This document shows, piece after piece, positions 44,556-53,139 of a DNA stretch of 64,000 nt; positions within the stretch are counted from its first letter, which is position 1; every line of letters begins with the position of its first letter. Source of the DNA: Paracoccaceae bacterium (GTDB lineage: Bacteria > Pseudomonadota > Alphaproteobacteria > Rhodobacterales > Rhodobacteraceae); assembly GCA_030148745.1 (NCBI GenBank), contig JASBSV010000005.1, forward strand, positions 27,217 to 91,216, read 5' to 3'. The notes beneath the pieces are model-generated. The model saw only the letters and a list, made by a program, of their open reading frames with translations, searched no databases and was not told the origin of the DNA. Both the position numbers and the translations under genes were made by a program.

Positions 44556-46154
44556 TTAGCCGATCGCGACGGCCTTGACGTCTTCGTCGATATGCTCGGC
44601 ATATTGCGCGAAATTCTCGGCGAACATATTCACCAGTTTTTTCGCCTGCACATCATATGCATCGGCATCAGCCCAGGTCCGGCGCGGGTCTAGAAGGATA
44701 TCGGCCACGCCCTCAACGGCAACGGGCACGTCGAACCCAAAGTTCGGATCCTTGCGGAACTCGCCCTGGGTCAGCGATCCGTCAAGCGCTGCCGTCAAAA
44801 GCGAACGTGTCGCCCGGATCGGCATCCGCGACCCTGTTCCATAGGCGCCGCCGGTCCATCCGGTATTGACCAGCCAGCAGGTCGCGCCATGTTTGGCGAT
44901 CTTTTCGCGCAGAAGGTTTCCGTAAACCTCGGGGCGGCGCGGCATGAAGGGCGCACCAAAGCAGGTCGAAAAGGTCGGTTCGGGTTCGGTCACGCCATCT
45001 TCTGTGCCGGCGACCTTTGAGGTAAAGCCCGAGAGGAAGTGATACATCGCCTGCGCTGGTGTCAGCCGCGCAATCGGAGGCAGCACGCCAAAGGCGTCAC
45101 AAGTCAGCATGATGATGTTCTTGGGGTGTCCGCCAAGCGCGTCTTCCGATGCGTTCGAGATATACTCCAGCGGATAGGCGCAGCGCATATTGGCCGTCAG
45201 CCGGTCGTCTTCGAAGTCAAGCTCTTTGGTCTCGGGATCATAGACCATATTCTCGACGACGGTTCCGAATTTCTGGGTGGTGGCGTAAATCTCGGGCTCG
45301 GCCTCGGCCGACAGGCTGATCGTCTTGGCGTAACAGCCGCCCTCGAAATTGAAGGTGCCGCGATCGGACCAGCCATGTTCGTCGTCACCGATCAGAACCC
45401 GCGCCGGATCGGCCGAAAGCGTGGTTTTGCCGGTGCCCGAAAGACCAAAGAAGATCGCTGTGTCCACCGGATTGCCCGGCGCATGGTTGGCCGAGCAATG
45501 CATCGGCATGATGCCTTTTTCTGGCAAGAGATAGTTCAGAAGTGTAAAGACCGACTTCTTGTTTTCGCCAGCATAGCCGGTGCCGCCGATCAGGATCAGC
45601 TTGGCGTCCAAATTCAGTGCGATGATGGTTTCCGACCGGCACCCGTGCCGCGAAGGATCAGCCTTGAAGCTGGGGCAGTTGATGACCGTGAAATCAGGTA
45701 CGAAACTCTCCAGCGCCTCGCGGCTGGGCCGGCGCAGCATGTGGCGGATGAAAAGCCCGTGCCAGGCCAGTTCCGTTACCATGCGCATGTCAAGACGGTG
45801 GGCGGGATCGGCCCCGCCATAAAGATCCTGCACGAAAAAGTCGCGCCCCTTCATGTGCTCAAGCATGTCGGCGTAAAGCACTTCAAAGGCTTCGGGGGTC
45901 ATGGGGGGGTTGTTTTCCCACCAGATCTGACCTTCAACGCTGGGCGTCTCAACCACGAATTTATCCTTGGGTGAACGGCCCGTATGCTCGCCCGTTTCCA
46001 CAAGAAGGGTGCCGCCCTGGCCCAGTTCGCCTTCGCCACGGCGAAGGGCCGCTTCGATCAGCGCAGGCTCAAGAAGGTTGTAATAGACCTGACCCAGCCC
46101 CGTGATCCCCTGATCTTCGAGGCGTTGCGTTGGGTTAACCCGTCCAGATGTCAT
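44556..46154 (-). CDS. pckA: Phosphoenolpyruvate carboxykinase (ATP)
   Basis: PckA converts oxaloacetate to phosphoenolpyruvate, the entry to gluconeogenesis. ATG 46154 ([17 protein letters not shown]) with GGGAG eight bases upstream gives 532 residues; the track start is 42 codons early. Motifs seen: [40 protein letters not shown] (P-loop) and [11 protein letters not shown] (metal-binding), and [12 protein letters not shown]. It is divergent from chvI-chvG, an arrangement also known in rhizobia and Agrobacterium. Confidence 0.97.
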   Translation of the reverse strand: MTSGRVNPTQRLEDQGITGLGQVYYNLLEPALIEAALRRGEGELGQGGTLLVETGEHTGRSPKDKFVVETPSVEGQIWWENNPPMTPEAFEVLYADMLEHMKGRDFFVQDLYGGADPAHRLDMRMVTELAWHGLFIRHMLRRPSREALESFVPDFTVINCPSFKADPSRHGCRSETIIALNLDAKLILIGGTGYAGENKKSVFTLLNYLLPEKGIMPMHCSANHAPGNPVDTAIFFGLSGTGKTTLSADPARVLIGDDEHGWSDRGTFNFEGGCYAKTISLSAEAEPEIYATTQKFGTVVENMVYDPETKELDFEDDRLTANMRCAYPLEYISNASEDALGGHPKNIIMLTCDAFGVLPPIARLTPAQAMYHFLSGFTSKVAGTEDGVTEPEPTFSTCFGAPFMPRRPEVYGNLLREKIAKHGATCWLVNTGWTGGAYGTGSRMPIRATRSLLTAALDGSLTQGEFRKDPNFGFDVPVAVEGVADILLDPRRTWADADAYDVQAKKLVNMFAENFAQYAEHIDEDVKAVAIG

Positions 46155-46299
46155 TGTTTTGCTCCCGGTGCCGCGGCGCGGCGACGTTTTTGCCAATCCG
46201 AACCGGATGCCTTTTCCGGCCGGGGCAGCCCCGGTCTGAGGCCGTCGCGGTCGTCTTAGCATGTCGTTGCGGCAAGGCAACAGGCGCGCCGCTATGTTT

Positions 46300-46328
46300 G
46301 CGCAACCATCCCCAGGTTAGCGCAACCA
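46300..46328. promoter_or_regulatory. GCGCAACCA direct repeats in the pckA-chvI spacer
   Basis: Two copies of GCGCAACCA lie exactly 20 bp apart (46300 and 46320), about two helical turns, in the 356-bp divergent region. The first copy overlaps a TTGCGCAA palindrome. Such phasing fits a dimeric or cooperative regulator acting on pckA, chvI or both. No other gene lies in this spacer except the micro-ORF noted separately; the rest is A/T-rich promoter-like DNA. Confidence 0.45.
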
Positions 46329-46455
46329 GTCGTGATTGCTGCATGTGCATGGTGATGCAAATTAGCCATTGGTTACCGAATTTCGGCAAAATTGTGGCGG
46401 AAAGAAGGAAGTGATTCGTAGTTAGCTGTTGATTCTAAAGGAGGGAAACACGAGT

Positions 46456-46485
46456 ATGTTGGCCAAAAGCAGGCAAAAAACGTAA
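46456..46485 (+). other. Nine-codon micro-ORF with strong Shine-Dalgarno, upstream of chvI
   Basis: AAAGGAGGG, the strongest ribosome-binding sequence in this region, lies ten bases before ATG 46456, which opens a nine-codon frame ending in TAA, 25 bases before chvI. The peptide would be basic (two Lys, one Arg before KT). It may be a leader peptide or ribosome standby site that tunes chvI translation; the chvI start itself has AAAGGA nearby. Confidence 0.4.
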
Positions 46486-46510
46486 ACGAGCAGTGCAAAG
46501 GACCCCACAA

Positions 46511-47212
46511 ATGTCGAGGATCGCTTTGGTGGATGATGACAGGAATATCCTGACATCGGTATCCATGACTCTAGAAGCCGAAGGTTTTGATGTTGAAACC
46601 TTCAATGACGGACAGTCCGCTCTGGACGCGTTCAACAAGAAGCTGCCGGATATGGCAGTTCTGGATATCAAGATGCCGCGCATGGATGGCATGGATCTGT
46701 TGCAGAGGTTGCGGCAGAAAACATCGATGCCGGTGATCTTCCTGACCTCAAAGGACGATGAGATTGACGAGGTTCTGGGCCTGCGAATGGGCGCGGACGA
46801 TTACGTCAAGAAACCGTTCTCCCAGCGTCTTCTGGTCGAGCGGATCCGCGCTCTGCTGCGCCGTCAGGAAGTGATGGTCGGCGACGCGGTGGGCGAGGTT
46901 GAGCCGGCCCAGACGATGAAACGCGGCGAACTGGTCATGGACCCGCTGCGCCATGCGGTGACCTGGAAAGGCAACGACGTTTCGCTGACGGTGACTGAAT
47001 TTTTGCTGTTGCAGGCCCTCGCAACGCGCCCGGGCTTTGTCAAAAGCCGGGATCAGCTTATGGATGTAGCATATGATGATCAGGTCTATGTTGATGACCG
47101 GACAATCGATAGTCATATCAAACGGTTGCGCAAAAAAATGCGTGGTGTCGATGATGAGTTCTCGGCGATCGAGACACTCTATGGCATCGGCTACAGATAC
47201 AACGAAGAATAA
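46511..47212 (+). CDS. chvI: Response regulator ChvI (OmpR family)
   Basis: ChvI is the DNA-binding regulator of the ChvG-ChvI acid/envelope-stress two-component system. ATG 46511 ([19 protein letters not shown]) gives 233 residues. The receiver domain has the acidic pocket VDDD, phospho-acceptor Asp52 in [11 protein letters not shown], and the KKPF lysine. The winged helix at ~140-230 contains [17 protein letters not shown] and [16 protein letters not shown]. It shares one base with chvG (TAATG). It probably autoregulates and may affect divergent pckA. Confidence 0.95.
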   Translation: MSRIALVDDDRNILTSVSMTLEAEGFDVETFNDGQSALDAFNKKLPDMAVLDIKMPRMDGMDLLQRLRQKTSMPVIFLTSKDDEIDEVLGLRMGADDYVKKPFSQRLLVERIRALLRRQEVMVGDAVGEVEPAQTMKRGELVMDPLRHAVTWKGNDVSLTVTEFLLLQALATRPGFVKSRDQLMDVAYDDQVYVDDRTIDSHIKRLRKKMRGVDDEFSAIETLYGIGYRYNEE

Positions 47213-48945
47213 TGACCGTAGCCGTGTCGGGGTATAGCGTGCGCGACACGAAATCAGCCGATCAGGCGGACGTCGTTCTGGGCGAAGACTGGATCGCGCC
47301 GGATGGCTCGGCCGAAGATGAACTTCGTGCCCGCCGGGCGCGGCGCAATGTCATTTCGCTCAATCGCTCGCCTTTGGCGCGCAAGATCATCACCTTCAAC
47401 CTGCTCGCTATTCTGGTGCTGGTTGCCGGCGTTCTTTACCTCAATCCTTTCCGTGACAGTCTGGTTGTGCAGCGCGAGCAGGGGCTGCTGGTCGAAGCGG
47501 GTCTGATCGCAAATGTGCTCGAAGCACAGATGCCCAGCGGTGCTTCTGTCAATCTGGCGACGGGTGACGGGCTGAATGTCGATCAGGCGCTGAAGGCGCT
47601 GACATTGCCCCACGGGGCGGAAGTTTATGTTTTTGATCCCAATGGCGCGCTTGTCAGCTCGACCGTCGGTCAGAGCCGTTGGCCGAATTTGCCGCTTGAT
47701 CGCGGTCCCGCAGATGGGCGCAGCACGCTGATCACCGATTTTCTTAATACGGTGTGGGACAGTATCTCAAACCTTCTGGCACCGGGGCAGCTGAGACAAA
47801 AAGAGATCAGTGGCGAGCAACAGGCCCGCAGCATGGTGCCTGCCGCCCTTGGTGGGCAGGTTCAGATCGATAACGGGCGCGACGCCTCGGGCGCGCTGGT
47901 ATTTTCGGTTGCGACACCGATCATGCAAAACGACCGGCCGGTGGGCGTGGTCGCCGTCACCAGTGCCGCCGGAGAGATTGATGAGTTGGTGCGCGCCGAG
48001 CGCGAGCAGGTGCTGCAGATGTTCGTCATTGCTATTCTGGTCTCGATCGGGTTGAGCCTTGTACTGGCCTCGACGATAGCTAACCCCCTGTCTGATTTGG
48101 CCGCCGCTGCCGAACTTGGGCGCGACAAAAATGCCCGCAAGATGAGCCCGAGCCGCGTTCGCATCCCCGATCTGACAGCGCGGCCCGACGAAATCGGCCG
48201 CCTGTCCGGGGCGCTGCGCGGGATGGTTGCGGCGCTTTACGACCGTATCGACGCCAACGAACAATTCGCGGCCGATGTGGCGCATGAAATCAAGAACCCG
48301 CTGGCATCGCTCAGATCGGCGGTTGGAACGCTTCGGCTTGCCCAAAAGCCCGAGCAGCGTGAAAAGCTGCTGGATGTCATCGATCACGATGTGCGCCGTC
48401 TGGACCGGCTGGTCAGCGATATCTCGAACGCGTCGCGACTGGACAGCGAGTTGGTCAAGGAAGAAGAAGAATCCTTTGATCTTCTGAATATGCTGGGCAA
48501 TCTGGCCGAATATCTGGGCGAAGAGGCTGCAAGCAAGGGGATTGAGTTTATCGCCGATCTGCCGCCGCAGCCGATCGTCATTCAGGGGCTCGAAGCGCGG
48601 CTGGCTCAGGTTTTTGTCAATCTGATCACCAATGCGATTTCTTTCTGCGAAGAGGGTGATGCCATTCGTGTCTGGGCGCGGCGCCGCGAAAACCGGGTGC
48701 TGATCGTTGTCGAAGATACCGGCCCCGGTATCCCCGAACAGGCGCTGACCAAAGTGTTCAACCGTTTTTATTCCGAGAGGCCGGAAGGCCAGTTTGGCAA
48801 TAACTCGGGCCTTGGTCTGGCGATCTCGAAACAGATTATCGAAGCACATGGCGGCGTGATCTGGGCCGAAAATATTCGCCCCACCGATGCCGATGTTACC
48901 TCGGACCCGCTTGGCGCGCGCTTTGTGGTTGGACTGCCGATCTGA
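47212..48945 (+). CDS. chvG: Sensor histidine kinase ChvG (ExoS)
   Basis: ChvG senses acidity or envelope state and phosphorylates ChvI. The 577-residue protein has an N-terminal membrane segment (~63-80), a periplasmic domain to about residue 260, a second membrane segment (MFVIAILVSIGLSLVLASTIA), HAMP, the HisKA box with His358 in ADVAHEIKNPLASLRSAV, and an HATPase domain with NLITNAISFC, VEDTGPGIPEQ and NSGLGLAISKQI. The exopolysaccharide/acid repressor ExoR is not nearby. Confidence 0.95.
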   Translation: MTVAVSGYSVRDTKSADQADVVLGEDWIAPDGSAEDELRARRARRNVISLNRSPLARKIITFNLLAILVLVAGVLYLNPFRDSLVVQREQGLLVEAGLIANVLEAQMPSGASVNLATGDGLNVDQALKALTLPHGAEVYVFDPNGALVSSTVGQSRWPNLPLDRGPADGRSTLITDFLNTVWDSISNLLAPGQLRQKEISGEQQARSMVPAALGGQVQIDNGRDASGALVFSVATPIMQNDRPVGVVAVTSAAGEIDELVRAEREQVLQMFVIAILVSIGLSLVLASTIANPLSDLAAAAELGRDKNARKMSPSRVRIPDLTARPDEIGRLSGALRGMVAALYDRIDANEQFAADVAHEIKNPLASLRSAVGTLRLAQKPEQREKLLDVIDHDVRRLDRLVSDISNASRLDSELVKEEEESFDLLNMLGNLAEYLGEEAASKGIEFIADLPPQPIVIQGLEARLAQVFVNLITNAISFCEEGDAIRVWARRRENRVLIVVEDTGPGIPEQALTKVFNRFYSERPEGQFGNNSGLGLAISKQIIEAHGGVIWAENIRPTDADVTSDPLGARFVVGLPI

Positions 48946-48964
48946 TTGACGGGGGGTATGCCGG

Positions 48965-49429
48965 ATGATCCTGCCGAGCCCTGATCCATCTCATGAAACC
49001 GCCGGACCCGGCGCCGTTCTGGCACATGCGACCAGCGTGGCACTGGGCCGTAATGCGGTGATGATCACCGGGCCGTCTGGATCTGGAAAATCCGCACTTG
49101 CGCTGCAACTGATGGCCCATGGCCTGCTGCTGGTGGCCGATGATCGATGCCGGATCTATCCAGGCCCGCAGGGGGCGTTGCTGATCGAAGCCCCCGAAAG
49201 GATCAGGGGTATGATCGAAGCGCGGGGCGTCGGGTTGCTGCGCGCCGATACGATATCACCGGCGCTTTTGTCGCTGGTCATCGATCTGAGCCAGACAGAG
49301 AGAGAGCGGCTTCCGCCGATGCGTAGCGCTACCATTCTGGGGCAGGAGGTTCCCCTGCTTCACAAGGTCGAGAGTTGCCATTTCTCTGCCGCAGTTGTCC
49401 AATATCTAAAAGGGGGAAGGACGGCCTGA
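48965..49429 (+). CDS. hprK: Truncated HPr kinase/phosphatase (HprK C-terminal domain)
   Basis: HprK phosphorylates HPr at the regulatory serine. This 154-residue form lacks the N-terminal domain of Gram-positive HprK, as is usual in alphaproteobacteria. The P-loop ITGPSGSGKSALALQL is at residues 34-47, then LVADDRCRIYPGP and IEARGVGLL. It sits just after chvG and overlaps rapZ by one base, with HPr itself encoded three genes downstream, so kinase and substrate are made together. Confidence 0.93.
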   Translation: MILPSPDPSHETAGPGAVLAHATSVALGRNAVMITGPSGSGKSALALQLMAHGLLLVADDRCRIYPGPQGALLIEAPERIRGMIEARGVGLLRADTISPALLSLVIDLSQTERERLPPMRSATILGQEVPLLHKVESCHFSAAVVQYLKGGRTA

Positions 49430-50355
49430 TGACATCCATGATCACTCCCCCCCTTGATCGGGCGCGCCAGCGCTCTGAACGGCTGGTCATTGTTACCGGT
49501 CCCTCTGGCGCGGGCCGGTCGACCACCATTCATATCCTCGAGGATATGGGGTTCGAGGCCATTGACAATCTGCCGCTCAGCCTTGTGCCGCGCCTGCTTC
49601 AAGGTCAGCCGCTCGCGCGGCCTATGGCGCTTGGGATCGATGTCAGAAACCGCGATTTCAATGCCGAGGCTTTGATCAAACTGATCGACAGTCTGTCGCT
49701 TAATCCGCTTTATTCGGTCGAGCTTTTGTATCTTGATTGCAGCGCCGAAGTGCTGCTGCGCCGTTTTTCTGAAACCCGCCGCCGCCATCCTCTCGCCCCC
49801 AATGAAAGCCCGCTTGAAGGGATCAACCGCGAGTTTGAGCTTTTGGCGCCGGTGCGCGCCATGGCGACCGTTCTGATCGATACAAGCGATCTGACACCGC
49901 ATGAGCTTCATGAAGAGGTCAGCCGATGGTTTGTTCCCAACGGTGTTCAGAAGCTTGCGCTTTCGATCCACTCGTTCTCCTACAAACGCGGCATTCCGCG
50001 CGGCATCGATATGGTTCTCGATTGCCGGTTTCTTAGAAACCCCTATTGGGATGAAACGCTGCGCCATGAGAACGGGCTGTCGCCCAAAGTGTCGGGATAC
50101 GTCACCGCCGATGACCGTTTCGCGCCGTTTTTCGAACATGTGCTGGGTCTGACCACCATGCTGCTGCCCGCCTATATCGACGAAGGCAAAGCGCATCTGT
50201 CGATCGGATTCGGCTGTACCGGGGGGCAACACAGATCGGTTGCCGTTACGGAATATCTGGCCAAAGCCCTTGCGAAGGACGGTTGGCAGGTGTCTATACG
50301 CCACCGGGAACTTGAACGCGGCACGGCCACTTCGGCGGTGCCCCTGTCAGAGTAG
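49429..50355 (+). CDS. rapZ: RNase adapter protein / nucleotide-binding protein RapZ
   Basis: RapZ (YvcJ/YhbJ) binds nucleotides and RNA; in enterobacteria it guides RNase E to GlmZ. ATG 49429 overlaps the hprK stop; the product is 308 residues. The P-loop reads VTGPSGAGRST with Arg30 in place of the Walker lysine, a variant I believe is common in alphaproteobacterial RapZ. The C-terminal half has SFSYKRGIPRGIDMVLDCRFLRNPYW and IGFGCTGGQHRSVAVTEYLA. Its link to the PTS genes here is conserved. Confidence 0.93.
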   Translation: MTSMITPPLDRARQRSERLVIVTGPSGAGRSTTIHILEDMGFEAIDNLPLSLVPRLLQGQPLARPMALGIDVRNRDFNAEALIKLIDSLSLNPLYSVELLYLDCSAEVLLRRFSETRRRHPLAPNESPLEGINREFELLAPVRAMATVLIDTSDLTPHELHEEVSRWFVPNGVQKLALSIHSFSYKRGIPRGIDMVLDCRFLRNPYWDETLRHENGLSPKVSGYVTADDRFAPFFEHVLGLTTMLLPAYIDEGKAHLSIGFGCTGGQHRSVAVTEYLAKALAKDGWQVSIRHRELERGTATSAVPLSE

Positions 50356-50358
50356 AGA

Positions 50359-50757
50359 GTGAGCGTGATCGGCATCGTCATCGTCGCGCATGGGGGCCTG
50401 GCCCGCGAATATCTTGCCGCTGTCGAACATGTCGTCGGCAAACAATCGGGTGTGCGCGCCATTTCCATCGAAGCTGATTGCGACCGCAAGAACAAACAGC
50501 GCGAGATCTGTCTGGCCGCCGATGAGGTCGATACAGGCGATGGCGTGGTGGTGGTGACTGATATGTTCGGCGGATCGCCGTCGAACCTTTCGATGTTGGC
50601 ATGCTGCGCCAGCAACCGGCGCATTCTTTACGGCGCCAATTTGCCCATGCTGATCAAACTGGCCAAGTCGCGGGAAAAATCGGTTCCCGAAGCTTCGGAT
50701 TGTGCATTGGACGCGGGGCGAAAATATATCGACAGCTTTGGCGGGCAGGCGGGATAA
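50359..50757 (+). CDS. PTS IIA component, mannose/sorbose type
   Basis: This is a stand-alone EIIA(Man)-like protein of 132 residues beginning with GTG three bases after the rapZ stop region. The phosphorylated histidine is His11 in GIVIVAHGGLARE. VVVVTDMFGGSPSNLSMLAC is the family's second motif. With no IIB, IIC or IID transporter genes around, it is likely regulatory, receiving phosphate from the adjacent HPr rather than moving sugar. Confidence 0.93.
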   Translation: MSVIGIVIVAHGGLAREYLAAVEHVVGKQSGVRAISIEADCDRKNKQREICLAADEVDTGDGVVVVTDMFGGSPSNLSMLACCASNRRILYGANLPMLIKLAKSREKSVPEASDCALDAGRKYIDSFGGQAG

Positions 50758-50767
50758 GTTTGAAGCC

Positions 50768-51046
50768 ATGACAGAACCAGTGATCCGCATACTCAAGATC
50801 GACAATGAAAAGGGGCTGCACGCACGCGCATCGGCGAAATTTGTCGAAGTGGTTGAGGAGCACGATGCTTCGGCCGAGGTGTCCAAAGATGGCATGAAGG
50901 CATCAGGCGACAGTATTATGGGCCTTTTGATGTTGGCAGCTTCCAAAGGAACCACTATTGAGGTGCAGACCCGCGGAACGGATGCGGCCACTCTCGCAGA
51001 CGCATTGGAAGAACTGGTCACAAATAAATTCGGCGAAGGCTTCTGA
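50768..51046 (+). CDS. ptsH: Phosphocarrier protein HPr (NPr-like)
   Basis: HPr relays phosphate from EI to EIIA. ATG 50768 gives 92 residues; the track start is 22 codons early. The phospho-histidine is His18 in KGLHARASAKF. The HprK-type regulatory serine is Ser49 in SGDSIMGLLML. Both sites being intact fits the presence of HprK three genes upstream. Enzyme I is not in the window. Confidence 0.95.
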   Translation: MTEPVIRILKIDNEKGLHARASAKFVEVVEEHDASAEVSKDGMKASGDSIMGLLMLAASKGTTIEVQTRGTDAATLADALEELVTNKFGEGF

Positions 51047-51088
51047 ATAACCAGCGGCCGGTTCTGGTCCGCCACGAATAGTGCAGGG

Positions 51089-51994
51089 ATGGATTTTTTG
51101 GTCGAAAGCTCGCGTCATGCTCCCCTGCCTGTCGAGGTTACCCGGCAGGGCGACGGCAAGTCACTGGCCGAGCAGCCATATGACAAGCGGCGCCTGTCCT
51201 ATTCCAACACCTTTCCCGGCTTCTGGAACAAGGCCCTGATCCGGGTGATGGAGTGGTTCACCGGCAAATGGCCGCTGTTGCGGCGCATTCGGCGTTTCGA
51301 AAAGATCGGTGCCCCCTATGGTCAGGAGTTCTGGACCCTGGCGATGAAGGTGATGGGGATCGAAATCCAGACGCCGCAGTCGCAGATCGACAATATCCCC
51401 GCGACCGGCCCTGTCGTTATCGTTGCCAATCATCCGCATGGTCTGGTTGACGGTATGGTCCTTGGCGAGGTGATCGGCCGGCGGCGTACCGATTACAAGA
51501 TCCTTACCCGCTCACTTTTGACCGGGGTTCAGGAAATCGATCATTTCATGATCCCGGTGCCCTTTCCGCATGAAGAGGACGCGCTGAAGAAAAACCTGGA
51601 AATGCGCAAAGAGGCGATGGAGCATCTAAAGGCCGGGGGGGTGATCGTTCTGTTCCCTTCGGGTGTTGTCGCCTCATCCGATACCGCCTTTGGTCCGGTG
51701 ATCGAGCGTGAATGGAACCCCTTTACCGCCAAGATGATCCAGCGATCGGGCGCTGCGGTGGTGCCGATTTTCTTTCCCGGTCAGAATTCGCGCTGGTATC
51801 AGATCGCCAACCGGCTTTCGGCGCCGCTGCGTCAGGGGCTTTTGATTCATGAGGTCGTTCATGCGCTCGACAAACCTCAGGCCCCTGTGATTGGCCCGGC
51901 TTTCGATGCCGAAAAGATCAAGGCATGGCAAAGCAACCCGCGTGGTTTCATGGCATGGCTGCGTGAACAGACGCTGGCGCTGAAGAACGACTAA
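51089..51994 (+). CDS. Lysophospholipid acyltransferase family protein
   Basis: The 301-residue protein carries a PlsC-type acyltransferase domain: VIVANHPHGLVDGMVLGEVIG (catalytic His/Asp box) near residue 110, TRSLLTGVQEIDHFMIPV, and VIVLFPSGVVASS followed by PFTAKMIQRSGAAVVPIFFPGQNSRWYQ. It resembles the hemolysin-like/OlsA-type group that acylates lysolipids. It follows HPr by about 40 bases in the same direction and ends at a palindromic repeat. Confidence 0.88.
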   Translation: MDFLVESSRHAPLPVEVTRQGDGKSLAEQPYDKRRLSYSNTFPGFWNKALIRVMEWFTGKWPLLRRIRRFEKIGAPYGQEFWTLAMKVMGIEIQTPQSQIDNIPATGPVVIVANHPHGLVDGMVLGEVIGRRRTDYKILTRSLLTGVQEIDHFMIPVPFPHEEDALKKNLEMRKEAMEHLKAGGVIVLFPSGVVASSDTAFGPVIEREWNPFTAKMIQRSGAAVVPIFFPGQNSRWYQIANRLSAPLRQGLLIHEVVHALDKPQAPVIGPAFDAEKIKAWQSNPRGFMAWLREQTLALKND

Positions 51995-52002
51995 GGCTTT
52001 AA

Positions 52003-52103
52003 AGCGTTTCGCGTTTAACTTGAGACATTCAGCATCACCTAACGCGTTGAAATCTTTGATTTCAGGCAGCGTTAGGTGATTCAGGTTTAACGCGAAATGC
52101 TCT
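52003..52103. repeat. ~100-bp palindromic intergenic repeat (three-part inverted repeat)
   Basis: The sequence folds into one long hairpin. Outer arms AGCGTTTCGCGTTTAACTTGA and TCAGGTTTAACGCGAAATGCTCT pair imperfectly. A perfect 12-bp stem ATCACCTAACGC/GCGTTAGGTGAT follows, then a small inner stem TGAAATC/GATTTCA. The left arm carries a ten-base insertion (GACATTCAGC). It lies between convergent genes, and its last two bases belong to the stop codon of the hbd gene. It resembles palindromic elements dispersed in alphaproteobacterial genomes and may also terminate transcription. Confidence 0.75.
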
Positions 52104-52977
52104 AGCGCGTCGGCACCGGAGCCTCGCCGCGATAGTCGTAAAAGCCGCGGCTTGTCTTGCGGCCCAGCCAGCCGGCCTCGACATATTTGGTAAGCAGGGG
52201 GCAGGGGCGGTATTTGGTATCTGCCAGCCCGTCGTGCAGAACATTCATGATCGCCAGACAGGTATCCAGACCGATGAAATCGGCAAGCTCGAGCGGCCCC
52301 ATGGGATGATTGGTGCCCAGCTTCATCGCCGAATCGATCGATGATACATTTCCAACGCCTTCATAAAGCGTATAGACCGCCTCATTGATCATCGGCATCA
52401 GAATCCGGTTGACGATGAAGGCCGGAAAATCTTCGGCTGAAGCGGCGGTTTTTCCCAGTCGTTCAACCACGCCAAGGCAGGTCTGATAGGTTTCGTCATC
52501 CGTGGCAATACCGCGGATAAGCTCGACCAGTTGCATAACGGGCACCGGGTTCATGAAGTGAAACCCCATGAATTTTTCGGGCCGGTCAGTGCGTGATGCA
52601 AGTCGCGTGATCGAAATCGATGAGGTGTTCGAGGTCAGGATCGTGTTCGGCTTAAGGTGCGGCACCAGATCTTCGAAAATCGCGGTTTTGACGGTCTCGC
52701 GTTCTGTCGCGGCTTCGATGATCATATCGGTCGGGCCGAGATCGGTCAGCGTCATCGTGGTCGAGATGCGCGCCAGCGCTTCGTCACGCTCCTGCGCGGT
52801 CAGCTTTTCGCGCTGCACCTGACGGTCAAGGTTTTTGGCTATCAGAGCGACGGCTGCGTCCAGACTGTCCTGCGAAATATCGTTCAGCAGAACGTTATAG
52901 CCAGCTACGGCAAAGACATGCGCTATCCCGTTGCCCATTTGCCCGGCGCCGACAATTCCAACCGTTTGCACGTTCAT
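52102..52977 (-). CDS. hbdA: 3-hydroxybutyryl-CoA dehydrogenase
   Basis: This enzyme interconverts acetoacetyl-CoA and 3-hydroxybutyryl-CoA with NAD(P)H. ATG 52977, behind AAGGAA, gives 291 residues; the track start is 40 codons early. The NAD-binding VGIVGAGQMGNGIAHVFAVAGY is at the N-terminus, ILTSNTSSISITRLA and GFHFMNPVPVMQLVELI contain the catalytic Ser/His region, and the C-terminal domain has NRILMPMINEAVYTLYEGVG and NHPMGPLELADFIGLDT. It may feed the ethylmalonyl-CoA pathway or PHB metabolism with the ETF genes nearby. Confidence 0.93.
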   Translation of the reverse strand: MNVQTVGIVGAGQMGNGIAHVFAVAGYNVLLNDISQDSLDAAVALIAKNLDRQVQREKLTAQERDEALARISTTMTLTDLGPTDMIIEAATERETVKTAIFEDLVPHLKPNTILTSNTSSISITRLASRTDRPEKFMGFHFMNPVPVMQLVELIRGIATDDETYQTCLGVVERLGKTAASAEDFPAFIVNRILMPMINEAVYTLYEGVGNVSSIDSAMKLGTNHPMGPLELADFIGLDTCLAIMNVLHDGLADTKYRPCPLLTKYVEAGWLGRKTSRGFYDYRGEAPVPTR

Positions 52978-53139
52978 GCTGTATTCCTTCCAAAACCTCT
53001 GGGGACCATATGCGCCGCGGCGCGGCATAGGCAAGGGCAGGTCGATAAAACTCATCTCAACTCCTTCCTTTAGCAAATTCGAAAGCGCGCCTTGCAAACG
53101 TGGCTACGGGTGAGTCGAAACAAGAGTGATGTGGTGGAT

